Positions 34,576 through 42,390 of a stretch of 52,202 nt of DNA are shown piece by piece. Numbering within the stretch: position 1 is the first letter of the stretch; each line of letters starts with the position of its first letter. The position numbers were made by a program, and so were the translations under genes. Source of the stretch: an uncultured Eubacteriales bacterium (lineage in GTDB: Bacteria > Bacillota > Clostridia > Oscillospirales > CAG-272); contig CAKSVM010000009.1 in assembly GCA_934503195.1 (NCBI GenBank), forward strand, positions 1 to 52,202, written 5' to 3'. The notes under the pieces were generated by a model. The model was given only the letters and a program-made list of their open reading frames with translations, ran no database searches and was not told the origin of the DNA.

Positions 34576-35502
34576 TCACACTTTTTTTACATTTCCGGCG
34601 GGATTTTTTCGGAAGAATTCGCGCGGGGAGACACCGATGGCCTTCCGGAATTCGGTCGAGAAGTACGAATAGTCGCCGAAGCCGACCTTTCCGGCGATTT
34701 CGGAGATCGTAAGTCCTGAGTCGACATACGCGAGCGACGCGTTTATTCTGAAATCGCGCAGATAATTTGAGAAATTCCTTCCGAAATTCTTCTGGAAGAG
34801 ATGACAGAAATGCGTCAGCTCGTAGCCCATCGCGGAGGCGACGTCGCGGCTGGTCAGTTCCGACGCGAAATCGTTCTCGATCCGCTCCGAGCAGACGCGG
34901 ATGAATTCGAGATCGCGGCTGATCTTCCGCTGATTTCCGGATTTCAGTCTTATAAGAACGCCGAGGAGCGAATATGCCGCGCGGATTTTTTCGAGCTGCC
35001 CGTTGACATCGCAGTTGAAATCCGGCGGGATGACGCTTATCATTTCTCTCAATGTCCCGAGAATTTCCCGCGACTCCGGCTCATGTGCCCCGATGACGAC
35101 GCGGCAGTCGGAAACGCAGTCGCAGAACGCGCGGATCTCGTCGCCAAGCCCGCTTTTGCCGCCCGGGATGAAGGCGCGCGCGTCGATCTTGCCGCAGTAA
35201 TATTTCGTCGTCTCGTTGTCAATCCGGCAAAAGCCCTCGTGTTCGGCGTAGGGCAGGATCACCGCGCAGTCGCCGGGCGAGAGAAAATAAGTCGCGCCGT
35301 CGACGACGAGTTCGAGGTCGCCCTCGGTCAGCGCGAGGAATTCGACATCCTGATGAAAATGCGGGACGACGCATTTGAATTTCCGAAGCCCGGTTATCGT
35401 TTCCGGCGGCCGCTTTCTGACATATTCCTCGTCAAGCTCATGAAGCATCGCCGAACATCTGATACCGTCCGCGTATTTCTGCAACCCTTCTTCGTAGCGC
35501 AC
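34576..35502 (-). CDS. AraC-family transcriptional regulator
   Basis: A 308-aa regulator with an N-terminal cupin-like sensing domain (VVPHFHQDVEFLALTEGDLE, FLSPGDCAVILPYAEHEG) and a C-terminal AraC DNA-binding domain with two helix-turn-helix units (SRDVASAMGYELTHFCHLFQ, ISEIAGKVGFGDYSYFSTEF ending FRKAIGVSP). Such proteins usually respond to sugars in gut Firmicutes. It starts at a GTG after GAGGTGA and is divergent from the solute-binding protein gene, its likely target; the mannosidase gene further on may also be controlled. The effector is unknown. Confidence 0.88.
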   Translation of the reverse strand: MRYEEGLQKYADGIRCSAMLHELDEEYVRKRPPETITGLRKFKCVVPHFHQDVEFLALTEGDLELVVDGATYFLSPGDCAVILPYAEHEGFCRIDNETTKYYCGKIDARAFIPGGKSGLGDEIRAFCDCVSDCRVVIGAHEPESREILGTLREMISVIPPDFNCDVNGQLEKIRAAYSLLGVLIRLKSGNQRKISRDLEFIRVCSERIENDFASELTSRDVASAMGYELTHFCHLFQKNFGRNFSNYLRDFRINASLAYVDSGLTISEIAGKVGFGDYSYFSTEFRKAIGVSPREFFRKNPAGNVKKV

Positions 35503-35522
35503 AAAATCACCTCACTACAGAA

Positions 35523-35551
35523 ATTATACCATATTTCAGCGCGTCTGTCAA
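35523..35551 (-). promoter_or_regulatory. Sigma-A promoter of the AraC regulator
   Basis: On the minus strand, TTGACA (35546-35551) and TATAAT (35523-35528) are 17 bases apart, a perfect consensus about 20 bases before the GTG start. Confidence 0.8.
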
Positions 35552-35620
35552 TAGCCGCCCGATACAACCGGGCAAAACTTTTCGCCAATCAGGTTCTATA
35601 CCCTCCGGCCGGGAATTTGG

Positions 35621-35626
35621 TATAAT
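35621..35626 (+). promoter_or_regulatory. -10 box of the solute-binding protein gene
   Basis: TATAAT lies about 40 bases before the start codon, but the expected -35 position (35598-35603) reads ATACCC. A good -10 with no -35 fits activator-dependent transcription, possibly by the divergent AraC protein. Confidence 0.45.
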
Positions 35627-35664
35627 AAACAAGAAAAAAAACTTTTTCGAAAGGAATGCTCTCA

Positions 35665-37125
35665 ATGAAACAAAAGTTATCACTCATCCTCGCGCTCCTT
35701 ATCCTCGCGTCTGCGGTGTCCTGCGGCGAAACGTCTGAGAACCCGCCTGAAACCTCGTCCGGCGGCGAAACCACGACCGCGACCGAAGCCGAGACCGAAC
35801 CCGAATACACCTTCGCCAATGTCAATCTCGGCGGCGCGAAGCTCCCGATCCTGAACTCGTCAACCAACTGGGGCTTCTACACGACGCTCGACCTCGACGA
35901 GGCGACCGGAGAGAGCCTTGACGACGCGGTTTACGAGCGGAACTCAAAGCTCGAAGAGAAATTCAACTTCGAGTTCGAGATCATCGAGGACGACATCACG
36001 AAAACGATCGACAAGATGAAAACCGCGGTCCGCTCGGGCGACGACGTCTACAAGGCCGGATTCCTGCGCGGTGAGTACCTCTCGCCGCTCATTTCGGAGG
36101 GAATGTTCATCGACCTCAATTCGCTCGCGAACCTCGATCTCGATCAGAAGTGGTGGGATCAGAGCATCCGCACCGGAGCGTCGATCGGCGACGACGCCGC
36201 GCTCTACATAGCCGGAACCGACCTCTCGCTGATGGGCTTTGGCGGAACGATCGGAACTTTCTTCAATAAAAATATGCTCGAGGATCTCGGCGGAAAGTCG
36301 CCCTACAAACTTGTCCGCGACGGAATGTGGACGCTCGACCGCCTCGCCGAATACGCCAAGCTCGGCACGGATCTGAACGGCGACGAATCGTTCGCGTTCT
36401 CAAAGGACGGGAAGTCGAAATACGGACTCGTCACGTGGTACTCAGGCGTTACGGCGATGGTTCTCGGCTCGGGCGAGGAATATCTGAAGCGCGGCAAGGA
36501 CAATATGCCCTATCTTTCGGTTGAGAACGACCGTTTCTACTCGGTCTGCCAGAAAGTCGCGTCGCTGACGGCGACCGAGGGCGAGTTCGGCGACTTCAAC
36601 GACCGCACAATCGGAAAACATTACGAAATGGTCTTCGCGGCCGATCGCGCGCTCCTCTGCATCGCCGAGCTGAAGGCCTCGAACAACTTCCGCGAGATGA
36701 ATGACAATTTCGGAATCCTCCCGATCCCGAAGTACGAGGAGTCACAGGAGAATTACGTCTGCCTCCGCTCCCCGGCGACGATCTACTTCTGTATGCCGGT
36801 GACGAACCAGACGCCCGAGGAGACGGCGGCGGTTCTCGACGCGGCGACCTATCTCTCCTACCGCGACGTTCTGCCGATCTACTACAACGTCACGGTCGCG
36901 CAGAAGGGGCTCCGCGACGACGAGTCGATTGAAATGCTTGAGATCATCCAGAGCAGCCGCTACTTCGACGCCGGACGAATCTACGGCTGGACGACAAATC
37001 TCTACGACCAGATCGAGCAGCATCTGCGCGTCGGCGACGGAAATCTCGCGTCGGTCGTCGCGTCCTACAAGGATCAGGTGAAGGAAAACATCTCAAGATC
37101 GTGGGAAACGCTTTCGGGAAAATAA
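35665..37125 (+). CDS. Extracellular solute-binding lipoprotein
   Basis: A 486-aa periplasmic-type binding protein of the carbohydrate ABC importer class (SBP bac_1-like). It has a lipoprotein signal peptide: MKQKLSLILALLILA followed by SAVSC, with the cysteine as lipid anchor. A Ser/Thr/Glu-rich linker follows, then the binding lobes. The ATG at 35665 is nine bases after AAAGGA; an ATG three codons earlier overlaps that site. No permease or ATPase genes lie nearby, so it is an orphan or uses a remote transporter. The ligand is unknown; a mannan-derived sugar is suggested only by the nearby beta-mannosidase. Confidence 0.85.
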   Translation: MKQKLSLILALLILASAVSCGETSENPPETSSGGETTTATEAETEPEYTFANVNLGGAKLPILNSSTNWGFYTTLDLDEATGESLDDAVYERNSKLEEKFNFEFEIIEDDITKTIDKMKTAVRSGDDVYKAGFLRGEYLSPLISEGMFIDLNSLANLDLDQKWWDQSIRTGASIGDDAALYIAGTDLSLMGFGGTIGTFFNKNMLEDLGGKSPYKLVRDGMWTLDRLAEYAKLGTDLNGDESFAFSKDGKSKYGLVTWYSGVTAMVLGSGEEYLKRGKDNMPYLSVENDRFYSVCQKVASLTATEGEFGDFNDRTIGKHYEMVFAADRALLCIAELKASNNFREMNDNFGILPIPKYEESQENYVCLRSPATIYFCMPVTNQTPEETAAVLDAATYLSYRDVLPIYYNVTVAQKGLRDDESIEMLEIIQSSRYFDAGRIYGWTTNLYDQIEQHLRVGDGNLASVVASYKDQVKENISRSWETLSGK

Positions 37126-37131
37126 AAAGAC

Positions 37132-37167
37132 AGAAAGAACGCACAGAAAAGCCTGTGCGCTCTTTCT
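37132..37167. terminator. Bidirectional terminator
   Basis: AGAAAGA and CGCACAG (37132-37146) pair with CTGTGCG and TCTTTCT (37153-37167). On the minus strand the stem is followed by a T-rich tract (TCTTTTTATTTT). It separates the convergent solute-binding and YlmC genes and overlaps the YlmC stop codon. Confidence 0.7.
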
Positions 37168-37450
37168 ATTTCCCCCGCCTAGGCGGCCGTCCCGGCTCGC
37201 AGGGACACATGACCTCCGCCCGCCGCGCCAGAATCACATCCTCGCCGATCCGCTCGATGTCGCACCACAGAATCCGCATCGGCTCGTTCTTCCCGAAGTC
37301 GAAGAGCCGCGTGCAGCCCGGCACGATCAGCGAAATCACCCGCCCGCAGTCGAGATCCAGCTCGACGTCCGAAACGTAGCCGAGCCGCGCGCCGTCGCAG
37401 ACGTTTATCACTTCCTTGTTCTTAAGCTCGCAGACGCTGCAAATTCTCAC
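37166..37450 (-). CDS. YlmC/YmxH-family PRC-barrel sporulation protein
   Basis: A 94-aa single PRC-barrel protein matching the YlmC/YmxH family found in spore formers. Recognisable: MRICSVCELKNKEVINVCDG, GARLGYVSDVELDLDCGRV and WCDIERIGEDVIL. Its role is unclear; the Bacillus homologues are expressed in sporulation. It starts at a GTG after AGGAGGTGG. Confidence 0.85.
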   Translation of the reverse strand: MRICSVCELKNKEVINVCDGARLGYVSDVELDLDCGRVISLIVPGCTRLFDFGKNEPMRILWCDIERIGEDVILARRAEVMCPCEPGRPPRRGK

Positions 37451-37605
37451 GCCGCCACCTCCTGTCCGTAAAAATATACGCGCGGAATTTGTGCATTATG
37501 CTGATTTTTTAAGCCGCTTAATGGATTGTTTACAGAATCACCATATGCAGTTCTAAGTAGTGATGTAAAATCAGATCGGATAATGTTATTTTCAGGAGGA
37601 AAATT

Positions 37606-39867
37606 ATGTTAAACTGGAAACTCGGCCACTCCGGCTCGGTTGATTCCGAGCCGTCGGAATTCATTGAGATAAAGCACGATCCCGAATGCCCCGACACGCC
37701 CGGCGAGGCTCAGCTTCTGCTCTACAGAGCCGGAAAGCTTCCCGACTACAATTTCGGCGCGAACGTCCTTGAATACCGCTGGTGCGAGGACGTTTACTGG
37801 CACTACGTCACGACCTTCGACGTCGCGATAAAGCCCGGAACCGAGCCCTTCGTTAAATTCGACTGCCTTGATTACGGTTATACGATAAAAGTCGAAGGCA
37901 GAATTCTGGCCGAGGGCGAGGGGATGTTCACGCCCGTCCGCGTCCCGCTCGCGGAGTTCGCCGGGCAGAAAGTGACGCTCGACTGCGTCATCCACCCCGT
38001 CCCGAAGGTAAAAGGCGTCCCCGCGACCCGCGACGAGGCGCGCGAGTCGGCAAAGCCGCCCGTCTCCTACGGCTGGGACTGGCACCCCAGACTCGTCACG
38101 GCCGGAATTTCGGGCGACGTAAATCTCGTTTACCTCCCGGTAAATCGTATTGACAATTTTGAGGTCACCTACGAGCTGAGCGAGGATCTGAAATCCGCCG
38201 ACGTGAAGCTCATGACAAGGGTCGCCGGAAACGCGCACACGCTCGTCGCGTCGATCGTCGACGCGGGCGGAAATACTGTTATCGCACGCTCTATGCGGGT
38301 CATTCCGGGCGACAACGAGCTCCACATCACGCTTAAGGACCCGATCCTCTGGTGGTGCGCGCGTCAGGGCGATCAGTATCTCTACACGATACGAGCCGAG
38401 CTTTTCGACACGCACGGCGAGCCGATCTCCGAATGTTTGAAAATGACAGGTTTCCGCCGCGTAAAGCTCGTCATGAACAAGGACGGCTGGGAGAAGGGCT
38501 TCCCGAAATCCCAGGGCGACAACCCCTTCACGCTCGAACTCAACGGACGGAAAATCTTCTGCAAGGGCTCGAATTTCGTCAGCGCGGACATCTTCTACTC
38601 CAAGGTCACGCCCGAAACCTACCGCAAGCTGATCACCCTCGCTCTTGACGCGAACATGAATATTTTCCGCATGTGGGGCGGTTCTCCTGTGCAAAAGAAC
38701 GAATTTTTCGAGTTCTGCGACCGCCTCGGCATGATGGTATGGCAGGAATTCCCCCTCGCCTGCAACAATTACCCCGACAAGGACGCCTATCTTAACGTCC
38801 TCGAAAAGGAAGCCACGTCGATTGTGAAACGTCTCCGCGAGCATCCGTCGGTCGTCCTCTGGTGCGGCGGAAACGAGCTTTTCAACAGCTGGTCGGGCAT
38901 GACGAATCAGTCGCTCGCGCTCAGGATTCTCGACCGCGTGACGCTTGGTTTGGACAGATGGACGCCCTTCATTATGACCTCCCCGGTCTGGGGAGTCGCG
39001 CACGGACCATATGTCAATATCGTCGACGACAACACCGGCGAGGAGGCGATCACCCTCATGACAAGGTCGGATCACACGGCCTACACCGAGTTCGGCTGCC
39101 CCGGCCCCGCGCCGCTTGATTACATAAAAAAGTATATTTCGGACGAGGATCTCGGAACATTCTTCGGCCTCCAGCCCGCCGACCCGACCGGAAAAACTCA
39201 CGGCGGCGTAGCGAATCTCGACGAGAAATTAAAGAATCCGTGGTTTCTCCACCACGCGATAAAGGCGCACTATCCCTTTGACACCTGGTTCAGGGTAAAT
39301 GAAATTTACCGTTACTTCGGCAAGACCGACTCGCTTGAGGACTGCTGCGAATTCGGTCAGATCATTCAGGGCGCGTGCTACAAGGTCATGTTCGAACAGG
39401 CGCGGATCAAGTGGCCGCGCACCTCGATGGCGATCAACTGGGACTTCAACGAGCCGTGGCCCTGCTACGCCGGAAATTCGCTGATCGCTTACCCCGACGT
39501 CGTAAAGCCCGCGTACTTCGACGTCATGTCCGCGCTGCGTGACTGCAAGCTCGCGCTCGCGCTCGATCACCTCAGATTCAGACCCGGCGAGGAGGCCGAA
39601 ATCGGAATCTACGTCTTAAACGACCTCCCCGAGCCGCTAAATGGCTACAATTATAATATAACCCTCATCTGCGACGACGACGATGAGACCACAACCGAAC
39701 TCATGACCGGATCCTTCGGCGAGGTTCCCGGCTGCTCCTCGACAAAAGTCGGCGTTCTGAAGCTCAAGGTTCCCGAAAACGTCACGAAGACCTTCCGCCT
39801 CTCGATCCTCTGCGCCGAAATCGATTTCTCCGAAACCTATACCCTCTTCCGAAAGGACGAAAAATAA
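37606..39867 (+). CDS. GH2 beta-mannosidase-like glycosidase
   Basis: A 753-aa glycoside hydrolase family 2 protein: N-terminal jelly-roll sugar-binding domain, immunoglobulin-like domain, TIM barrel, and a short C-terminal beta domain. The general acid is E424 in WCGGNELFNSW and the nucleophile E495 in YTEFGCPG. NIFRMWGGSPVQ and MVWQEFPLACN are typical of beta-mannosidases. No signal peptide, so it should act on imported oligosaccharides in the cytoplasm. AGGAGGAAAATT precedes the ATG. Its stop shares a base with the next gene, so the two are co-transcribed. The family is secure; mannoside specificity is likely but unproven. Confidence 0.87.
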   Translation: MLNWKLGHSGSVDSEPSEFIEIKHDPECPDTPGEAQLLLYRAGKLPDYNFGANVLEYRWCEDVYWHYVTTFDVAIKPGTEPFVKFDCLDYGYTIKVEGRILAEGEGMFTPVRVPLAEFAGQKVTLDCVIHPVPKVKGVPATRDEARESAKPPVSYGWDWHPRLVTAGISGDVNLVYLPVNRIDNFEVTYELSEDLKSADVKLMTRVAGNAHTLVASIVDAGGNTVIARSMRVIPGDNELHITLKDPILWWCARQGDQYLYTIRAELFDTHGEPISECLKMTGFRRVKLVMNKDGWEKGFPKSQGDNPFTLELNGRKIFCKGSNFVSADIFYSKVTPETYRKLITLALDANMNIFRMWGGSPVQKNEFFEFCDRLGMMVWQEFPLACNNYPDKDAYLNVLEKEATSIVKRLREHPSVVLWCGGNELFNSWSGMTNQSLALRILDRVTLGLDRWTPFIMTSPVWGVAHGPYVNIVDDNTGEEAITLMTRSDHTAYTEFGCPGPAPLDYIKKYISDEDLGTFFGLQPADPTGKTHGGVANLDEKLKNPWFLHHAIKAHYPFDTWFRVNEIYRYFGKTDSLEDCCEFGQIIQGACYKVMFEQARIKWPRTSMAINWDFNEPWPCYAGNSLIAYPDVVKPAYFDVMSALRDCKLALALDHLRFRPGEEAEIGIYVLNDLPEPLNGYNYNITLICDDDDETTTELMTGSFGEVPGCSSTKVGVLKLKVPENVTKTFRLSILCAEIDFSETYTLFRKDEK

Positions 39868-40664
39868 TGCGCCTTCTCATCATCCGCCACGGCGACCCCG
39901 ATTACAGCATCGATTCGCTGACCGAAAAGGGCTGGCGCGAGGCGAATCTCCTCGCGCCCAGACTCGAAAAAGAGGAGATCGACGAATTCTACGCCTCCCC
40001 GCTCGGCCGCGCGCAGGCTACCGCCAAGCCGACCCTCGATCTCATCGAAAAGAATACCGGAACCCGCCCCGGGCTCACGATCCTCGAATTCCTGCGCGAA
40101 TTCCCCGCCTCGGTCGACCTTGACCAGACAAAATACGGCGCGCCCGAAGGAACCCCGAATATGCGCTGCCCGTGGAATATCCCGGTCGGATTCTTCGCGG
40201 CTCAGCCCGAATTCTTCGGCCAGAACTGGAGGGATCACCCGATGTACACCGATCCCGATTGTAAGGTCGTCGAAGTGTATGACCGCGTGAAAAAAGGCTT
40301 CGACGACTTCATGGGCGCGCACGGCTTCGTCCGCCGCCACGAAAACGGCTTCCCCAGCCGGATTTATGACGCCGCGGATCCGACAGTCGGCAAAAAACCC
40401 GACGGCCGCCATAAAACAATCGCCTTCTTCTGCCACCTCGGCCTTGGAAACGCCCTGATTTCGGCGATCACCGGAATCCCGCTGCCGCTCGTCTGGAAGA
40501 CTTTCTTCCTCCCGACCTCCTCGGTCACGACGCTTGTCACCGAACCCGAACCGTGGGCGGAAAATCAGCCAATCTTCCGCATCGTAGGCCTCGGCGACGT
40601 CTCGCACCTCTACGCCGGCGGCGAGCCGACCTCGTCGAGCGGGCTTAAGTGTAATATTAAATAA
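39867..40664 (+). CDS. Histidine phosphatase superfamily protein
   Basis: A 265-aa phosphoglycerate-mutase-like phosphatase. The catalytic RHG is in LLIIRHGDPDY at the N-terminus, followed by LTEKGWREANLLAPRL and YASPLGRAQATAKPTL; the second histidine is in AFFCHLGLGNALI. The middle has an insertion typical of clostridial members. The substrate is unknown. TAATG overlap with the mannosidase gene suggests a role in the same sugar pathway, for example dephosphorylating a sugar phosphate. Confidence 0.85.
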   Translation: MRLLIIRHGDPDYSIDSLTEKGWREANLLAPRLEKEEIDEFYASPLGRAQATAKPTLDLIEKNTGTRPGLTILEFLREFPASVDLDQTKYGAPEGTPNMRCPWNIPVGFFAAQPEFFGQNWRDHPMYTDPDCKVVEVYDRVKKGFDDFMGAHGFVRRHENGFPSRIYDAADPTVGKKPDGRHKTIAFFCHLGLGNALISAITGIPLPLVWKTFFLPTSSVTTLVTEPEPWAENQPIFRIVGLGDVSHLYAGGEPTSSSGLKCNIK

Positions 40665-40675
40665 TGAAGAAAAAA

Positions 40676-40706
40676 GTCCGGCATTCCGGAAACCGGAACG
40701 CCGGAC
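40676..40706. terminator. Hairpin after the phosphatase gene
   Basis: GTCCGGC-A-TTCCGG (40676-40689) pairs with CCGGAA-C-GCCGGAC (40693-40706) around an AAA loop. The A-run in front becomes a T-run on the minus strand, so it terminates leftward transcription best. It probably stops stray tRNA-operon transcripts from the right and may work both ways. Confidence 0.6.
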
Positions 40707-40708
40707 GC

Positions 40709-40752
40709 CGAGTTGCAAGCAACTCGGCGGAATGCTTTCAACGGAAGATCCG
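40709..40752. repeat. Palindromic intergenic repeat, copy A
   Basis: The core CGAGTTGC-AA-GCAACTCG is a perfect palindrome. It is followed by a conserved flank with ACGG and CCG at the same spacing as in copy B, which lies 110 bases to the right. The rest of this 275-base gene-free stretch (40665-40939) holds two terminators and copy B. Confidence 0.6.
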
Positions 40753-40818
40753 CATCAGCAAAAATTAAAAATGACCGCAAAAATAATCCCGCGCCCGCAC
40801 TTCCACCGACCGGGAGGT

Positions 40819-40862
40819 CGAGTTGCTCGCAACTCGTCGGATCGCAGGCGACGGAGGAGCCG
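40819..40862. repeat. Palindromic intergenic repeat, copy B
   Basis: The core CGAGTTGC-TC-GCAACTCG differs from copy A only in the two-base loop. The 26-base flank on its right matches copy A at about 17 positions. Two diverged copies in one intergenic gap suggest a dispersed palindromic element family. Confidence 0.6.
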
Positions 40863-40873
40863 TGTCCGCGGGG

Positions 40874-40911
40874 TAAAAAGAAAAACATCGCACAGTCAAA
40901 CTGCGCGATGT
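40874..40911 (-). terminator. Terminator of the tRNA operon
   Basis: On the minus strand, ACATCGCGCAG and CTGTGCGATGT form an 11-bp stem (one mismatch-free side per arm) around TTTGA, followed by TTTTTCTTTTT. It lies about 30 bases past the 3' end of tRNA-Leu. Confidence 0.85.
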
Positions 40912-40939
40912 CCGAGTGCAGGGTCGCACCCTGCCCTGC

Positions 40940-41026
40940 TGGTGCCGGCGGCGGGGGTCGAACCCGCATGATATCGCTACCAACGGATTTTGAGTCCGTC
41001 GCGTCTGCCGATTCCGCCACGCCGGC
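40940..41026 (-). tRNA. tRNA-Leu (CAA)
   Basis: An 87-base gene with encoded CCA. The 7-bp acceptor stem GCCGGCG/CGCCGGC is perfect. The anticodon loop CTCAAAA gives CAA, reading UUG. The long variable arm and the GGTTCGACCCC T-loop are typical of a class II tRNA-Leu. Confidence 0.95.
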
Positions 41027-41035
41027 ATATAAGTA

Positions 41036-41065
41036 TGGGAATTGCGGCTTTCGCGGCAATTCCCA
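41036..41065 (-). other. Hairpin between two tRNAs
   Basis: GGGAATTGC (41037-41045) pairs with GCAATTCCC (41056-41064), extended by one T-A pair, around a 10-base loop. No T-run follows on the minus strand. It may guide processing of the tRNA-Thr/tRNA-Leu transcript. Confidence 0.5.
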
Positions 41066-41069
41066 ATGC

Positions 41070-41145
<76 letters not shown>

Positions 41146-41173
41146 ATTTCTGACTTTTTTCTCAACGAATAAT

Positions 41174-41202
41174 ATTATACCACATTCTCTCCCGTTTGTC
41201 AA
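41174..41202 (-). promoter_or_regulatory. Sigma-A promoter of the tRNA operon
   Basis: On the minus strand, TTGACA (41197-41202) and TATAAT (41174-41179) are 17 bases apart, a perfect consensus as expected for stable RNA. Confidence 0.9.
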
Positions 41203-41327
41203 GGGGTTTTTCAAATTTTTCCTCAGATTTTTTTCACCCGCCCTCATATACCCATCCTGTATACCCGTTATGCGAATTTTATATCCCGTAAAGGCCATAT
41301 TTGTATAATTATCATTGACTTTTGCTC

Positions 41328-41356
41328 TTGACTAATCCGTCAGAATGTGTTATAAT
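41328..41356 (+). promoter_or_regulatory. Sigma-A promoter of the mdh-fumC-hdr-flx-frd cluster
   Basis: TTGACT (41328-41333), a 17-base spacer and TATAAT (41351-41356) give a near-perfect promoter about 65 bases before the malate dehydrogenase gene. It is the only clear promoter I see on the plus strand between here and the end of the window, so it could drive all eleven genes. Confidence 0.85.
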
Positions 41357-41424
41357 ATTAACATAGTCAAAAATCAAACGCAATCCACCAAAAAAATACA
41401 TTATTCAAGAAAAGGAAGATCGCT

Positions 41425-42366
41425 ATGAACAAAGTTACGATAATAGGAACCGGCAGCGTCGGTTCGACCATCGCCTACACCCTCACCGTCACCGGACTCG
41501 TCTCCGAAATCGTCATGATCGACGTCAATAACGAAAAGGCTCTCGGCGAAGCCCTCGATATCCGCCAGGGAACTCCCTTCTGCGGACCCTGCTCGATCTA
41601 CGCCGGCTCCTACCGCGACGCCGAAGGCTCCAATATCGTCATCATCACCTCCGGAATCGCGCGCCGCCCCGGCCAGTCCAGACTCGACCTCGCGCAGACC
41701 AACGTAAATATCATCAAGAGCATCATTCCCCAGATCACCAAGTACGCGCCGAACGCGAAGTACATAATCGTCTCCAACCCCGTCGATATCCTCACCTACG
41801 TCTTCTGCAAGCAGTCCGGACTCCCCGAATCCAATATCATCGGCTCGGGAACTATCCTCGACACCGCCCGCCTCAGATCGCGCCTCTCCGAATACTACAA
41901 GATCAACCAGCAGAACGTCCACGCTTACGTCATGGGCGAGCACGGCGACTCGTCGTTCATCCCGTGGTCGGTCGCAAATATCTCCAACGTCCCGCTCTCT
42001 GAGTGCGACAAGCTCCTCGACACCAAGAACATCTACCCCGATCTCGACTACGCCGAAATCGAAAACTACGTCCGTAAGTCGGGCGCGCGCGTCATCGAGC
42101 GCAAGGGCGCGACCTTCTACGCCGTCTCGATCTCGGTATGTCATATCATAAAGTCCCTCCTCTCGGGCATCGACACCACCATGACCGTCTCCACCATGAT
42201 GCACGGCGAGTACGGAATTGACGACGTCTGCCTCAGCGTTCTCAATATCGTCGGCTCTGAGGGCGCGCACGGTAAGATCTTAGTCCCGCTCACCGACAGC
42301 GAGATCGAACAGCTCCATCACAGCGCGGACTGCCTCAAGAATACCATAAAGTCAATCGAGCTTTAA
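41425..42366 (+). CDS. LDH-type malate dehydrogenase (predicted)
   Basis: A 313-aa NAD-dependent 2-hydroxyacid dehydrogenase of the LDH/MDH superfamily. The Rossmann motif IIGTGSVGSTIA and the acidic IDV that selects NAD are clear. The body is LDH-like (SGTILDTARLR with Asp146/Arg149; GEHGDSSFIPWS with catalytic His173; KGATFYAV). The specificity loop reads GIARRPGQSRLDL, placing Arg80 where LDH has Gln102. Arg there selects oxaloacetate, and the Gln-to-Arg change is known to convert LDH to MDH activity. With fumarase next, a malate dehydrogenase role is strongly favoured. AAAAGGAAGATCGCT precedes the ATG. Confidence 0.87.
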   Translation: MNKVTIIGTGSVGSTIAYTLTVTGLVSEIVMIDVNNEKALGEALDIRQGTPFCGPCSIYAGSYRDAEGSNIVIITSGIARRPGQSRLDLAQTNVNIIKSIIPQITKYAPNAKYIIVSNPVDILTYVFCKQSGLPESNIIGSGTILDTARLRSRLSEYYKINQQNVHAYVMGEHGDSSFIPWSVANISNVPLSECDKLLDTKNIYPDLDYAEIENYVRKSGARVIERKGATFYAVSISVCHIIKSLLSGIDTTMTVSTMMHGEYGIDDVCLSVLNIVGSEGAHGKILVPLTDSEIEQLHHSADCLKNTIKSIEL

Positions 42367-42390
42367 TTATACAATAAGGAAGAAAAGATT

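Noticed and set aside
37609..39201. Long minus-strand open frame opposite the beta-mannosidase gene
   Set aside because: A shadow of GC-rich codon bias; no recognisable domain, while the plus-strand frame is a clear GH2 enzyme.
41425..42366. L-lactate dehydrogenase
   Set aside because: Scaffold is LDH-like but the specificity residue is Arg, and the neighbour is fumarase.
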